Positions 52,701-60,651 of a stretch of 64,000 nucleotides of DNA are shown here, in pieces. Source of the DNA: an uncultured Chryseobacterium sp. GTDB taxonomy: Bacteria; Bacteroidota; Bacteroidia; Flavobacteriales; Weeksellaceae. The DNA is taken from NCBI GenBank assembly GCA_913778505.1, contig CAJYWD010000036.1:333280-397279 (forward strand), in the 5' to 3' direction. The translations under genes were made by a program, and so were the position numbers. The notes beneath the pieces were generated by a model that had not been told where the DNA came from, made no database searches, and was given only the letters and a program-made list of their open reading frames with translations. Position 1 is the stretch's first letter, and each line of letters starts with the position of its first letter.

Positions 52701-53255
52701 CTACTTGATCCGGTCGGGATTTTGTTTAAGAAAACTGTCCCAGCCGGAGTATGATTTTTCCTGGGAAAGATTTCCGGAATTAAAATGATGACAAACTGCA
52801 ACCGCCAATCCATCAGATGCGTCCAGATATTTTGTAGGAAATTCTTTTAATTTAAGAAGATTCTGGAGCATTCCCGCGACCTGTTCTTTGCTGGCATTTC
52901 CGTTTCCGGTGATGGCCATTTTAATTTTCTTGGGAGAATATTCAATGATGGGCACATTCCGGTGGAGGCTTGCCGCCATGGCAACGCCCTGAGCTCTTCC
53001 CAGCTTTAACATACTTTGAACATTCTTCCCGAAAAACGGTGCTTCCAAAACGGTTTCATCAGGATGGTATTCATCAATAAGTGCTAATGTTTTATCGAAA
53101 ATAACCTTAAGTTTGGTTTCGTGGTTTGCATATTTTTTTAGGATTAGTTCGTGAATAGCAACCAACTCCATTTTATTTCCTTTCACCGAAATAATTCCAA
53201 AACCCATGATACTTGTTCCCGGGTCTATTCCCAAAATGATTTTCTCCACTAACAT
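52701..53255 (-). CDS. ruvC: Holliday-junction resolvase RuvC
   Basis: The 184-residue endonuclease resolves Holliday junctions. It shows the RNase H-like start ILGIDPGTSIMGFGII with catalytic Asp12 and the second acidic residue in VLEAPFFGKNVQSMLKLGRA. GNGNASKEQVAGMLQNLL follows, and the third acid is in DASDGLAVAVCHH. Length is normal. It lies alone and is divergent from the M16 peptidase gene. ruvA and ruvB are not in the window. Confidence 0.97.
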   Translation of the reverse strand: MLVEKIILGIDPGTSIMGFGIISVKGNKMELVAIHELILKKYANHETKLKVIFDKTLALIDEYHPDETVLEAPFFGKNVQSMLKLGRAQGVAMAASLHRNVPIIEYSPKKIKMAITGNGNASKEQVAGMLQNLLKLKEFPTKYLDASDGLAVAVCHHFNSGNLSQEKSYSGWDSFLKQNPDRIK

Positions 53256-53359
53256 TTTACAAAATTACGTTAAGATTTTAATAAAATGCATGAATAGATA
53301 TCCGATTTCTAATTAAAGTCGTTAAATTTATCAATCAAAAATTAATTAATAATCTTAAC

Positions 53360-56092
53360 ATGAAGAATCTTTTACTGACTGCGGCAGTCGTTTTCTACGC
53401 AGGCTATGCAACGCCTGTCTATGCTCAAAAAGCCGAAACTCCAAAATTTATCAGCAATACGGAAGGCATCAAAGAATATAGCCTGAGCAATGGAATGAAG
53501 GTTTTGCTGATGTCTGACCCTTCCCAGAGTAACGCCGTCGTAAATATTGTTTATAATGTCGGTTCAAAAAATGAAGGTTACGGCGAAAAGGGCATGGCTC
53601 ACCTCCTGGAACACATGCTGTTCAAAAGCACTAAAAAGCTGGGTGATATCAAAAAATTGCTGTCTGACAAAGGTGGCAATGCCAATGGAACCACGTGGTA
53701 CGACAGAACCAATTACTACGAAGTATTCCCTTCTAATGATGAAAATCTGAAATGGTTCCTGGAAATGGAAGCCGACAGGATGGTGAATGCAACTATTCTC
53801 CAAACGGATTTGGACAAAGAATTTTCTGTCGTCAGAAATGAGTTCGAAATCGGTGAAAATAGTCCGAGCGGTGTTTTGATGGAACGCATTGTTTCCACAG
53901 CATACCTTTGGCATAATTACGGGAACAGTACCATTGGAAGCAAAGAAGATGTGGAACGCGTGAAAGCAGTAACGCTGAGAAAGTTTTATGAAAAGTACTA
54001 TCAGCCGGATAATGCAACGCTGATCGTGGCAGGTAAATTTGATGAGAAAAAAGCATTGGAATACATTTCACAGTATTTTGCAACCATTCCGAAGCCATCA
54101 CGCATTCTGGAAACACCTTACACCGTGGAGCCGGCACAGGACGGTGAACGCTTTGTGGAGTTGAAACGTGCGGGTGACAGCAAAGTAATAGGTGCTCTTT
54201 ATCATACGGCACCGTATGCAGACAAAGATTATGCGGCACTGGATGCGTTGCAGGAGATATTGACGGCAGATCCTTCCGGTTATCTTTATAAAGCCATGAT
54301 CGACACTAAAAAAGCCGCTTCTGTCTATGGCTACCAGCCTTTGGTGCGTGATGCGAGCTACATGTACTTTGGTCTTGACATTCCCGCAGATAAGGATGTG
54401 AAAGCTACAGAAAATGATTTCCGGGATGCTTTGGACAAAATTGCGACCACAAAATATACTGACCAGGATGTTGCTAGAGCGAAAGCCAAATTGCTGAAGC
54501 AAATTGAGAATATTAAAAACAATACCATTGGTTATGCTATCAATTTGACAGAAATTGTTGGCGCAGGCCATTATAAACTGGGTATGCTTTACCGTGATAA
54601 TGTAGAGAAACTCACGGCTGCTGATATCCAGCGTGTGGCAGAGAAATACTTCAGTAGTAATAACAGAACGGTGGGCGTCTTTATCCCGACAAAAGATGAG
54701 GTGAGAGTCAAGAATATAGAATATACAAATGACCAAATCGCTGCTCTGACGAATGATTACAAAGGTAAGGCTCTGGAGAAAGAAGCTGCACCTTTCGAGG
54801 CTAGCATCAAAAACCTGAAAGCTAATCTGACAGAAGGCAAATTGAACAACGGCATGAAATACGGCCTTATAAAGAAAGACATCAAGGGCGGAAAAGTTTT
54901 AGGAAGTTTCAAATTCCCGGTGAGTAATGCCAAAGATCTGAATGGTAAATCTGATGTTGGTTCTCTGATGGCTCAGGTTCTTAAGACAGGGACTAAAACG
55001 CATACCAAAGAGCAGATCCAGGATATGCTGGACGAGTGGAAATCCAATATCAACTTCGGATTTAATGGTCAGACATTATACGTCAATTTCAGTACGTATA
55101 AGGATAGCTTGCCAAAAGTTATGTCTTTGATCAAAGAGATCCTTACAGAATCTACCCTTCCGGAAGCTGAGCTGGCAAAAACGGTCAGCGAGTACAATAC
55201 GTATCTGGAAAGCTCACTTAATGATCCGCAGGCCATAGCCTTTAATGAGATTGAAAAAATTACGGAAAATTATCCGAAGGAAAGCATCTACTATACACCA
55301 TCTACGCAGGAACAGATCGATAACAATAAGAAAGTGAAGAGAGAGCAGCTGGTAGATTTCTACAACAAAATATTAGGAAGTAACAATGGTGTAGGTTCGG
55401 TGATTGGTGATGTAGATCCTAAAGGAACAGCAGCTTTACTAGAGTCAACGTTTGGAACATGGAATTCCAAATCAACTTACGAGTACATCAAACCGGAATT
55501 ATTTGCCACCAAAAAACAAGACAAAGATTATCTGACGCCGGATAAAGAAAACGGAGCCGCAGTTGGAAAAATCAGTTTCTCTATGGACAGAAAATCTCCG
55601 GATTATCCGGCTTTAGTGATTGCCAACGAAATGTTAGGTAGCGGCGGTTTCCTTACAGCGAGAATCCCTACAAGACTTCGTGAGAAAGAAGGAATCAGCT
55701 ACGGTGCCGGCTCTTACATCAATGTTCCAATTGATAACAATGTAGCATCCTGGGGCTGGTACGCATTCTTCAACCCGACTAAAAAAGATGCCGTGAACAA
55801 AGCTTTGAAAGAAGAAGTGAACAAAGCAGTAAAAGACGGTTTCACAGAAGAAGAATTCAAATCTAATTTGACTTCTTGGTTGAACTCCAGAAAGACAGGT
55901 CTTGGTAATGATAATACTTTGATGGGATTAGTTAACTCTCAGCTTCAGTACGGACAATCTTTGGACGAGTATGATGCTTTGGAAGCGAAAGTTTCTGCAC
56001 TGAAAGTAAGCCAAGTGAACGATGTTCTTAGAAAATACATCAGCGAAGATAAGCTGACTTCTGTATTTGCAGGAGATTTTAATAAGAAATAG
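53360..56092 (+). CDS. M16-family (pitrilysin) zinc peptidase, secreted
   Basis: The 910-residue product has a signal peptide (MKNLLLTAAVVFYAGYATPV, then YAQK). It carries two fused M16 halves. The N-terminal half has the inverted zinc motif HLLEHMLFKSTKKLG (His78, His82) plus the distal Glu in EADRMVNATILQTDLDKEFS. The C-terminal half lacks the motif, as in pitrilysin-type fusions, but keeps the RLREKEGISYGAGSY fingerprint. It degrades peptides in the periplasm. It is a single gene that ends at a hairpin. Confidence 0.95.
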   Translation: MKNLLLTAAVVFYAGYATPVYAQKAETPKFISNTEGIKEYSLSNGMKVLLMSDPSQSNAVVNIVYNVGSKNEGYGEKGMAHLLEHMLFKSTKKLGDIKKLLSDKGGNANGTTWYDRTNYYEVFPSNDENLKWFLEMEADRMVNATILQTDLDKEFSVVRNEFEIGENSPSGVLMERIVSTAYLWHNYGNSTIGSKEDVERVKAVTLRKFYEKYYQPDNATLIVAGKFDEKKALEYISQYFATIPKPSRILETPYTVEPAQDGERFVELKRAGDSKVIGALYHTAPYADKDYAALDALQEILTADPSGYLYKAMIDTKKAASVYGYQPLVRDASYMYFGLDIPADKDVKATENDFRDALDKIATTKYTDQDVARAKAKLLKQIENIKNNTIGYAINLTEIVGAGHYKLGMLYRDNVEKLTAADIQRVAEKYFSSNNRTVGVFIPTKDEVRVKNIEYTNDQIAALTNDYKGKALEKEAAPFEASIKNLKANLTEGKLNNGMKYGLIKKDIKGGKVLGSFKFPVSNAKDLNGKSDVGSLMAQVLKTGTKTHTKEQIQDMLDEWKSNINFGFNGQTLYVNFSTYKDSLPKVMSLIKEILTESTLPEAELAKTVSEYNTYLESSLNDPQAIAFNEIEKITENYPKESIYYTPSTQEQIDNNKKVKREQLVDFYNKILGSNNGVGSVIGDVDPKGTAALLESTFGTWNSKSTYEYIKPELFATKKQDKDYLTPDKENGAAVGKISFSMDRKSPDYPALVIANEMLGSGGFLTARIPTRLREKEGISYGAGSYINVPIDNNVASWGWYAFFNPTKKDAVNKALKEEVNKAVKDGFTEEEFKSNLTSWLNSRKTGLGNDNTLMGLVNSQLQYGQSLDEYDALEAKVSALKVSQVNDVLRKYISEDKLTSVFAGDFNKK

Positions 56093-56115
56093 AAATAAAT
56101 ATCTTCTTCAACAAA

Positions 56116-56150
56116 AGAAACCCGTTTCAGTAATGAAGCGGGTTTTTGTT
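56116..56150. terminator. Bidirectional terminator, M16 peptidase / VOC gene
   Basis: AAACCCGTTTCA (56118-56129) pairs with TGAAGCGGGTTT (56134-56145) around GTAA with one G-T pair and is followed by TTG and a T-rich stretch. It lies 25 bases after the M16 stop and at the end of the broken VOC gene. Confidence 0.8.
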
Positions 56151-56530
56151 TATTTTGTAATCCTAAGATCAGAAACAATAATCTTGTAATGGTCACAATC
56201 TTCAAAACAGATTCCGTTTTCCTTCCAATAAGGATTTTTAGGTTCAAGGATGGGGACTTTATAAAATTCAAGATTAGCCTCAATCTTCTGAAACTCTTCC
56301 AACGATTCCGGATAGAACACCAAAATATCATCGTCATCAAATTAAGATTCCGGAATGTTTTGATTTTGAGTGAATTCCAAATGCCAGTTTTCATTGTCTT
56401 TTCCGAGAAAAACGCCATCGTAACCGTTGTGGTCTTCAAAGTCGCCAAGGACTTTAAAATCCAGAACTTTGGTGTAAAAACCAATCAGCTTCTCCAGATT
56501 CTGCGTATGTCTTGCGTATCGAAAAATCAT
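56150..56530 (-). pseudogene. VOC (glyoxalase/bleomycin-resistance-fold) gene with in-frame stop
   Basis: The frame opens MIFRYARHTQNLEKLIGFYT and runs 62 residues (GVFLGKDNENWHLEFTQNQN) to a TAA at 56342-56344. Beyond that stop the same frame continues for 63 more codons with sensible VOC sequence (DILVFYPESLEEFQ, PILEPKNPYWKENGICFEDC, DHYKIIVSDLRITK) to a second stop at 56150. The full gene would be about 126 residues, normal for a VOC protein, so one nonsense codon seems to split it. A sequencing error or recent inactivation are both possible. Confidence 0.8.
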
Positions 56531-56542
56531 TGGATTTAGAAA

Positions 56543-57601
56543 TTAATGAAAATAAAAATCGTTTAGCTTTTCTTCACAAAGCGTTTTTACGACTTGTACC
56601 CAACTTTCTTCCTCATTCAGACAAGGGATATAATCAAATCTTTCTCCGCCGCCATGCAGGAAAATTTCTTTGCCTTCCTCGGAAATTTCTTCCAACGTTT
56701 CCAGACAATCCGACACGAAAGCCGGACAAACTATCGCCAGTTTTTTGATACCTTTCTTGCCAAGACCTTCCAAAGTAGCATCGGTATAAGGCTCCATCCA
56801 TTTGTCTTTCCCCAATCTGGATTGGAAAGTTACCAATGCCTTTTCTTTCGGAATGCCCAATTTTTCACAGACTAGCTGCGTCACTTTATAACACTGGTGT
56901 CTGTAACAGAATTGATGCGAAGGATTGTCTTCTCTGGAGCAGCAAGTGTTCATATTACAAGTCTTCGTAGGGTCGGTTTTGTAAATATGACGCTCCGGAA
57001 CACCGTGATACGAAAACTGCAACAAATCAAAATCCGCAGGCAGTTTTTCCCGGATACTTTCTGCCAGAGAATTGATGTAAATCTCACGGTTATAAAACGG
57101 TTCTACATAATTGATGTTGATGTCCGGAAAGAATTTTTTTCGCACCTCTTCCGCTTTGTCGATCACCGTTTCCGTGGTGCTCATCGCATATTGAGGATAA
57201 AGCGGAAACAATGTGATATTGGTAATACCTTGGTCTACCAATTCCTGGATTCCTGTTTTGATGGATGGCTCAGCGTAACGCATTCCCAGACCAACCGGAA
57301 CATCTACCAGTTCCTGGAGTTTTTCCCGGAGTTTTTTGGAAATCACAATCAGAGGAGAACCTTCTTCTGTCCAAACCGTTTTGTAAGCTTCGGCGGATTT
57401 TTTCGGTCTGGTTTTCAGGATAATTCCCTGAACCAATAATGCTCTGAAAATCCAGCGGTAATCGATGACTTTTTCGTCCATCAGGAACTCGTCCAGATAT
57501 TCCTTCACATCATTGACGTCTGTTGATTTCGGCGAACCGAGGTTGACCAGCAGAATTCCTTTTTTGTTGTTGGTTGTCGGTTGTTGGTTGTTGGTTTCCA
57601 A
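56543..57601 (-). CDS. hemH: Ferrochelatase (coproporphyrin/protoporphyrin type)
   Basis: The 352-residue enzyme inserts iron into the porphyrin in the last step of heme synthesis. Recognised are GILLVNLGSPKSTDVNDVKE, LFPLYPQYAMSTTETV, LQFSYHGVPERH with the catalytic His, and LAIVCPAFVSDCLETLEEI. Two oddities: after YKTDP it carries a Cys-rich insertion, TCNMNTCCSREDNPSHQFC then YRHQC. The start is a TTG, coded with the first dozen residues by a CAACAAC-type repeat (57570-57600), with no ATG upstream before a stop. It is separate from the hemACDE operon. Confidence 0.95.
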   Translation of the reverse strand: METNNQQPTTNNKKGILLVNLGSPKSTDVNDVKEYLDEFLMDEKVIDYRWIFRALLVQGIILKTRPKKSAEAYKTVWTEEGSPLIVISKKLREKLQELVDVPVGLGMRYAEPSIKTGIQELVDQGITNITLFPLYPQYAMSTTETVIDKAEEVRKKFFPDININYVEPFYNREIYINSLAESIREKLPADFDLLQFSYHGVPERHIYKTDPTKTCNMNTCCSREDNPSHQFCYRHQCYKVTQLVCEKLGIPKEKALVTFQSRLGKDKWMEPYTDATLEGLGKKGIKKLAIVCPAFVSDCLETLEEISEEGKEIFLHGGGERFDYIPCLNEEESWVQVVKTLCEEKLNDFYFH

Positions 57602-57786
57602 TTTTTGAAATAATTATGATTTATAAGGTCTTCGAATCCGCTCAGACTGACATTCTTTAAAAACATTTTAAAATTGTCACAGTCAGTGTTTCGACTACTC
57701 TCAATATAAATTTTGTCAACGTTAATTTAATGATTTTAATTGATGGAAAATCTATCAACCATCAACCAAAAACTATCAATTAAATT
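57602..57786. repeat. Intergenic repeat DNA containing TTCGACT-type elements
   Basis: The gap between hemH and nfu contains TCTTCGAATCCGCTCAGACT (57629-57648) and an element at 57671-57721 that matches the DNA inserted in hemD. Beyond these and AT-rich spacer I see no gene. Confidence 0.7.
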
Positions 57787-58665
57787 TTATCCATTCACAG
57801 CTTCCACGTTCTCCACCAATTCCGGAACGAATTGTTTCAGAATGCTTTGGATGCCGTTTTTCAAAGTTGCTGTAGAAGATGGGCAACCACTGCAAGCGCC
57901 CTGAAGCAGCATTTTTGCGGTTTTGTTTTCTTGGTCATATTCGATGAGGGAGATTTTCCCGCCGTCATTTTCCACAGCTGGCGCCACATATTCGTTCAGA
58001 ATGTCGCTGATTTTCTGCTCATCGTCCGTATATTCTCTGTTGATGATTTTCAGAACAGGATTTTCATGCGCGTGAGGTTCCTGGTTGGAAATCGTTTTTC
58101 CGGCCTGCAAAAATTCGGCGATGAAAGAACGCACCTGATTCATAATCTCGTGCCACTGGAACTTGTCATCCTTTGTTACGGCCACGAAATTGTCGCTCAC
58201 GTAAACTTCCTTCACAAAATCGAAAGCGTTATATAATTCCTTTGCCAAAGGCACTTCATCAGATTCCTCTTTCGATTTGACTTCGATGAATCCGTCCATC
58301 AGCATCTTGCTGGAGATGAATTTCATCACCGCCGGATTCGGGGTCATTTCCGAATAAATCTGATAGGCTTCTTTTCTTTTCTGAAGATAAATTCTCGGGT
58401 TGGCCAGCAATTCGTCTTCGATGATGTTTTTGAGGCTTTCTGCCACGTGTTCCCATTCTACAGTGTCTTCTTTTGCCACGGCAATAAAATTCGCTGTGAT
58501 AAAAATCCTGTTCACGAACGGATAGTTGAACAGTTCCTGAGCTAATGGAATTTCGGAAACGTCAGAATCTCTGTCTAATTCCAATGAACCGGGAATCAAA
58601 GTGTAGTCCGTCACAAACTTCATCACTTTTTTGTTTTCCGTAGGTTCTATAATGATTTCTCGCAT
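57787..58665 (-). CDS. NifU/Nfu iron-sulfur scaffold with two Nfu_N domains
   Basis: The 292-residue protein has two tandem copies of the Nfu N-terminal domain. Residues about 10-95 have KFVTDYTLIPGSLELDRDSD and FNYPFVNRIFITANFIAVAK. Residues about 112-195 have KFISSKMLMDGFIEVKSKEE and FDFVKEVYVSDNFVAVTKDD. A single C-terminal NifU domain follows with the cluster-binding GACSGCPSSTATLKNGIQSI (Cys-x-x-Cys). It probably carries [4Fe-4S] clusters to target enzymes. Heme and iron-sulfur genes are close neighbours here, which fits shared iron use. Confidence 0.94.
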   Translation of the reverse strand: MREIIIEPTENKKVMKFVTDYTLIPGSLELDRDSDVSEIPLAQELFNYPFVNRIFITANFIAVAKEDTVEWEHVAESLKNIIEDELLANPRIYLQKRKEAYQIYSEMTPNPAVMKFISSKMLMDGFIEVKSKEESDEVPLAKELYNAFDFVKEVYVSDNFVAVTKDDKFQWHEIMNQVRSFIAEFLQAGKTISNQEPHAHENPVLKIINREYTDDEQKISDILNEYVAPAVENDGGKISLIEYDQENKTAKMLLQGACSGCPSSTATLKNGIQSILKQFVPELVENVEAVNG

Positions 58666-58818
58666 TTTAAGTATATTGGACTACAAAAATATCGTAATTT
58701 GGTGGAAGAAAAAAGCGGGTCAATCCCAATGTTCTGTTAAGTTTTGATTATGAGAAGCTTTCCAGATTTTTGATTTTTTCTATGAGATTGATTTCGGTTG
58801 AGATTGAAGACAAAACTA

Positions 58819-58934
58819 AATTTTGAAACCGAATCTGCGCCCCGGCCTGAGTGGAGCTCTTCATTGCGAGGTACGAAGCAATCTTTTGGTGGGATTGCTT
58901 CGTACCTCGCAATGACAGCGGGAACGGAGGACGG
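58819..58934. repeat. Dispersed palindromic element, copy 2 (perfect core)
   Basis: A 23-bp perfect inverted repeat (58861-58883 and 58893-58915, nine-base loop; motif TCATTGCGAGGTACGAAGCA) is flanked by the same arms as the element at 4206-4337, in opposite orientation: CCCGGCCTGAGTGGAGCTCT at 58841-58860 and GCGGGAACGGAGGACGG at 58918-58934. Fills the 328-base gap between nfu and the carbonic anhydrase; no gene is visible in that gap. Confidence 0.85.
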
Positions 58935-58946
58935 ATAAAGGCGCCC

Positions 58947-58990
58947 AAAAATTAACAATTAATAATTAACAATTAACAATTAATAATTCA
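58947..58990. repeat. AT-rich direct repeats upstream of the carbonic anhydrase gene
   Basis: Alternating AACAATTAATAATT-type direct repeats occupy 58950-58988, ending a few bases before the ATG at 58994. They replace the space where promoter and ribosome site would be expected. Confidence 0.7.
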
Positions 58991-58993
58991 AAG

Positions 58994-59512
58994 ATGGCAA
59001 TTATAAAGGAACTTTTAGGTAAAACACCACAGCTTGGAGACCATACTTTTGTGGCCGAGACGGCTGTAATCATCGGCGATGTGACGATGGGAAAAGATTG
59101 CAGTATCTGGTACAATGCCGTTTTGAGAGGCGATGTTCATTACATCAAAATGGGCGACAAAGTGAATGTTCAGGATAATGCGATGATCCATTGCACGTAT
59201 CAGAAAAGTCCGACCGTGATTGGGAATAATGTGTCGATTGGTCATAATGCGATTGTTCACGGCTGTACGATAAAAGACAATGTTCTTATCGGGATGGGCG
59301 CCATTGTGATGGATGACTGTATCGTAGAAAGTAATGCAATAGTTGCTGCCGGCGCAGTGGTGACGGCGAATACGGTTATCAAAGAAGGCGAAATCTGGGC
59401 AGGTGTTCCCGCCAGAAAAGTAAAAGATGTTTCCCAAAACCTGATTACGGGAGAGATCAACCGCATTGCGGATAATTATGTAAAGTATGCCGGCTGGTAC
59501 CGGGAAGACTGA
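58994..59512 (+). CDS. Gamma-carbonic anhydrase family protein
   Basis: The 172-residue protein is a left-handed beta-helix with hexapeptide repeats (GDVTMGKDCSIWYNAVLRGD, VIGNNVSIGHNAIVHGCTIK). The zinc ligand pattern is His at QDNAMIHC and the pair in IGHNAIVHG, as in YrdA/CamH-type proteins. It could hydrate CO2; many bacterial homologs have untested activity. It is cytoplasmic. The gene starts beside AT-rich repeats and is followed about 40 bases on by yihY on the same strand. Confidence 0.9.
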   Translation: MAIIKELLGKTPQLGDHTFVAETAVIIGDVTMGKDCSIWYNAVLRGDVHYIKMGDKVNVQDNAMIHCTYQKSPTVIGNNVSIGHNAIVHGCTIKDNVLIGMGAIVMDDCIVESNAIVAAGAVVTANTVIKEGEIWAGVPARKVKDVSQNLITGEINRIADNYVKYAGWYRED

Positions 59513-59551
59513 CTTGGTACAAAGATTGGAGTTGCCAAGGAAAAAATCTGA

Positions 59552-60481
59552 ATGAAGAAACTTAACCAAATCTGGCTCACACTTCAGGAAACTTTTAAGG
59601 AATGGATGGCTTCATCTGCCGCCAAGGACAGCGCAAGTATGGCTTATAATGCCATTTTCTCACTTCCCGGCTTGCTGATCATTATTATTTGGACAGCCAG
59701 TCATTTCTTTGGTGAAGAGGCCGTTAATGGAGAAGTCCGCCGTCAGCTTCAGGGTATCATGGGTTATGATGGCGCAAAAAGTATTCAGGACATCATTACC
59801 AGTGCGATGGTAGATAAGCAGAATTTCTGGATGAAGGCGCTGGGTGTTGCAACTTTGATCTTTGGTGCCACGAGTCTTTTTTTCCAGATGCAGAATTCGC
59901 TCAACAATCTTTGGGATGTAGAGTCGGCACCCACGAAAGCATGGCAGAAATTTCTGCTGGACCGTGCCAATTCTCTCGGAATGATCCTGATTATTGCTTT
60001 TCTACTGCTCGTAAGTATGCTTTTGTCCTCTCTTATTGGCTTGGCGAATGATTTCATCACAAGATATTTTGGTCTGGAAACTTACGTTATTATTCAGATT
60101 ACCAATTTTTTTCTTGGTCTTGCTATCGTCACCGTACTTTTCGCCTTTATGTTCAAGGTGTTGCCGGATGTGGAGATCAAATGGAAATCCGTTTGGATTG
60201 GCGCATTGGTCACCGCCATATTGTTTAATATTGGAAAGATGCTCATCAGTTTTTACTTCGATTTCTCAAAGCCGACATCCATCTTCGGCGCTGCAGGAAC
60301 GGTAATCCTTCTGATGATGTGGATCAACTATTCCTGTCAACTGGTGTTTTTCGGTGCAGAGTTTACGAAAGTTTACGCCCGTCGCATGGGCCACAATATT
60401 ATGCCTTCCAAGCATGCCAGATGGAGTGAAGAAAAACTTTACAGAGATTCTCAGAACAATGAAGAAACGCCAGTACCGTAG
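59552..60481 (+). CDS. YihY/virulence factor BrkB family membrane protein
   Basis: The 309-residue inner-membrane protein has about six hydrophobic segments. The N-terminal fingerprint SAAKDSASMAYNAIFSLPGL and the C-terminal FGAAGTVILLMMWINYSCQL plus FFGAEFTKVYARRMGHN are typical. The family was once annotated as RNase BN; its function is not settled and it may be a transporter. It may be co-transcribed with the carbonic anhydrase gene upstream; a hairpin follows. Confidence 0.9.
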   Translation: MKKLNQIWLTLQETFKEWMASSAAKDSASMAYNAIFSLPGLLIIIIWTASHFFGEEAVNGEVRRQLQGIMGYDGAKSIQDIITSAMVDKQNFWMKALGVATLIFGATSLFFQMQNSLNNLWDVESAPTKAWQKFLLDRANSLGMILIIAFLLLVSMLLSSLIGLANDFITRYFGLETYVIIQITNFFLGLAIVTVLFAFMFKVLPDVEIKWKSVWIGALVTAILFNIGKMLISFYFDFSKPTSIFGAAGTVILLMMWINYSCQLVFFGAEFTKVYARRMGHNIMPSKHARWSEEKLYRDSQNNEETPVP

Positions 60482-60489
60482 ATTTTAAA

Positions 60490-60527
60490 AATAAAATGCA
60501 TCAAGGGAAAAGTTGATGCATTTTTAT
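60490..60527 (+). terminator. Terminator after yihY
   Basis: AAAATGCATCAA (60493-60504) pairs with TTGATGCATTTT (60513-60524) around an eight-base loop and is followed by more T. Confidence 0.85.
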
Positions 60528-60651
60528 TGATTCCGTTAATAGGTAAAACCTAATACTATTTGTAACAAATTATCGTTTATGATGACAAATTAACTTCATT
60601 ACGTTAGTCACATACAAATGATATTTAAGTTTTAATCAAACAGATAAGAAG

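Noticed and set aside
55945..56484. 179-codon minus-strand ORF covering the M16 3' end and the VOC region
   Set aside because: It runs antisense to the M16 gene and out of frame with the clear VOC translation. It is a shadow of the broken VOC gene.
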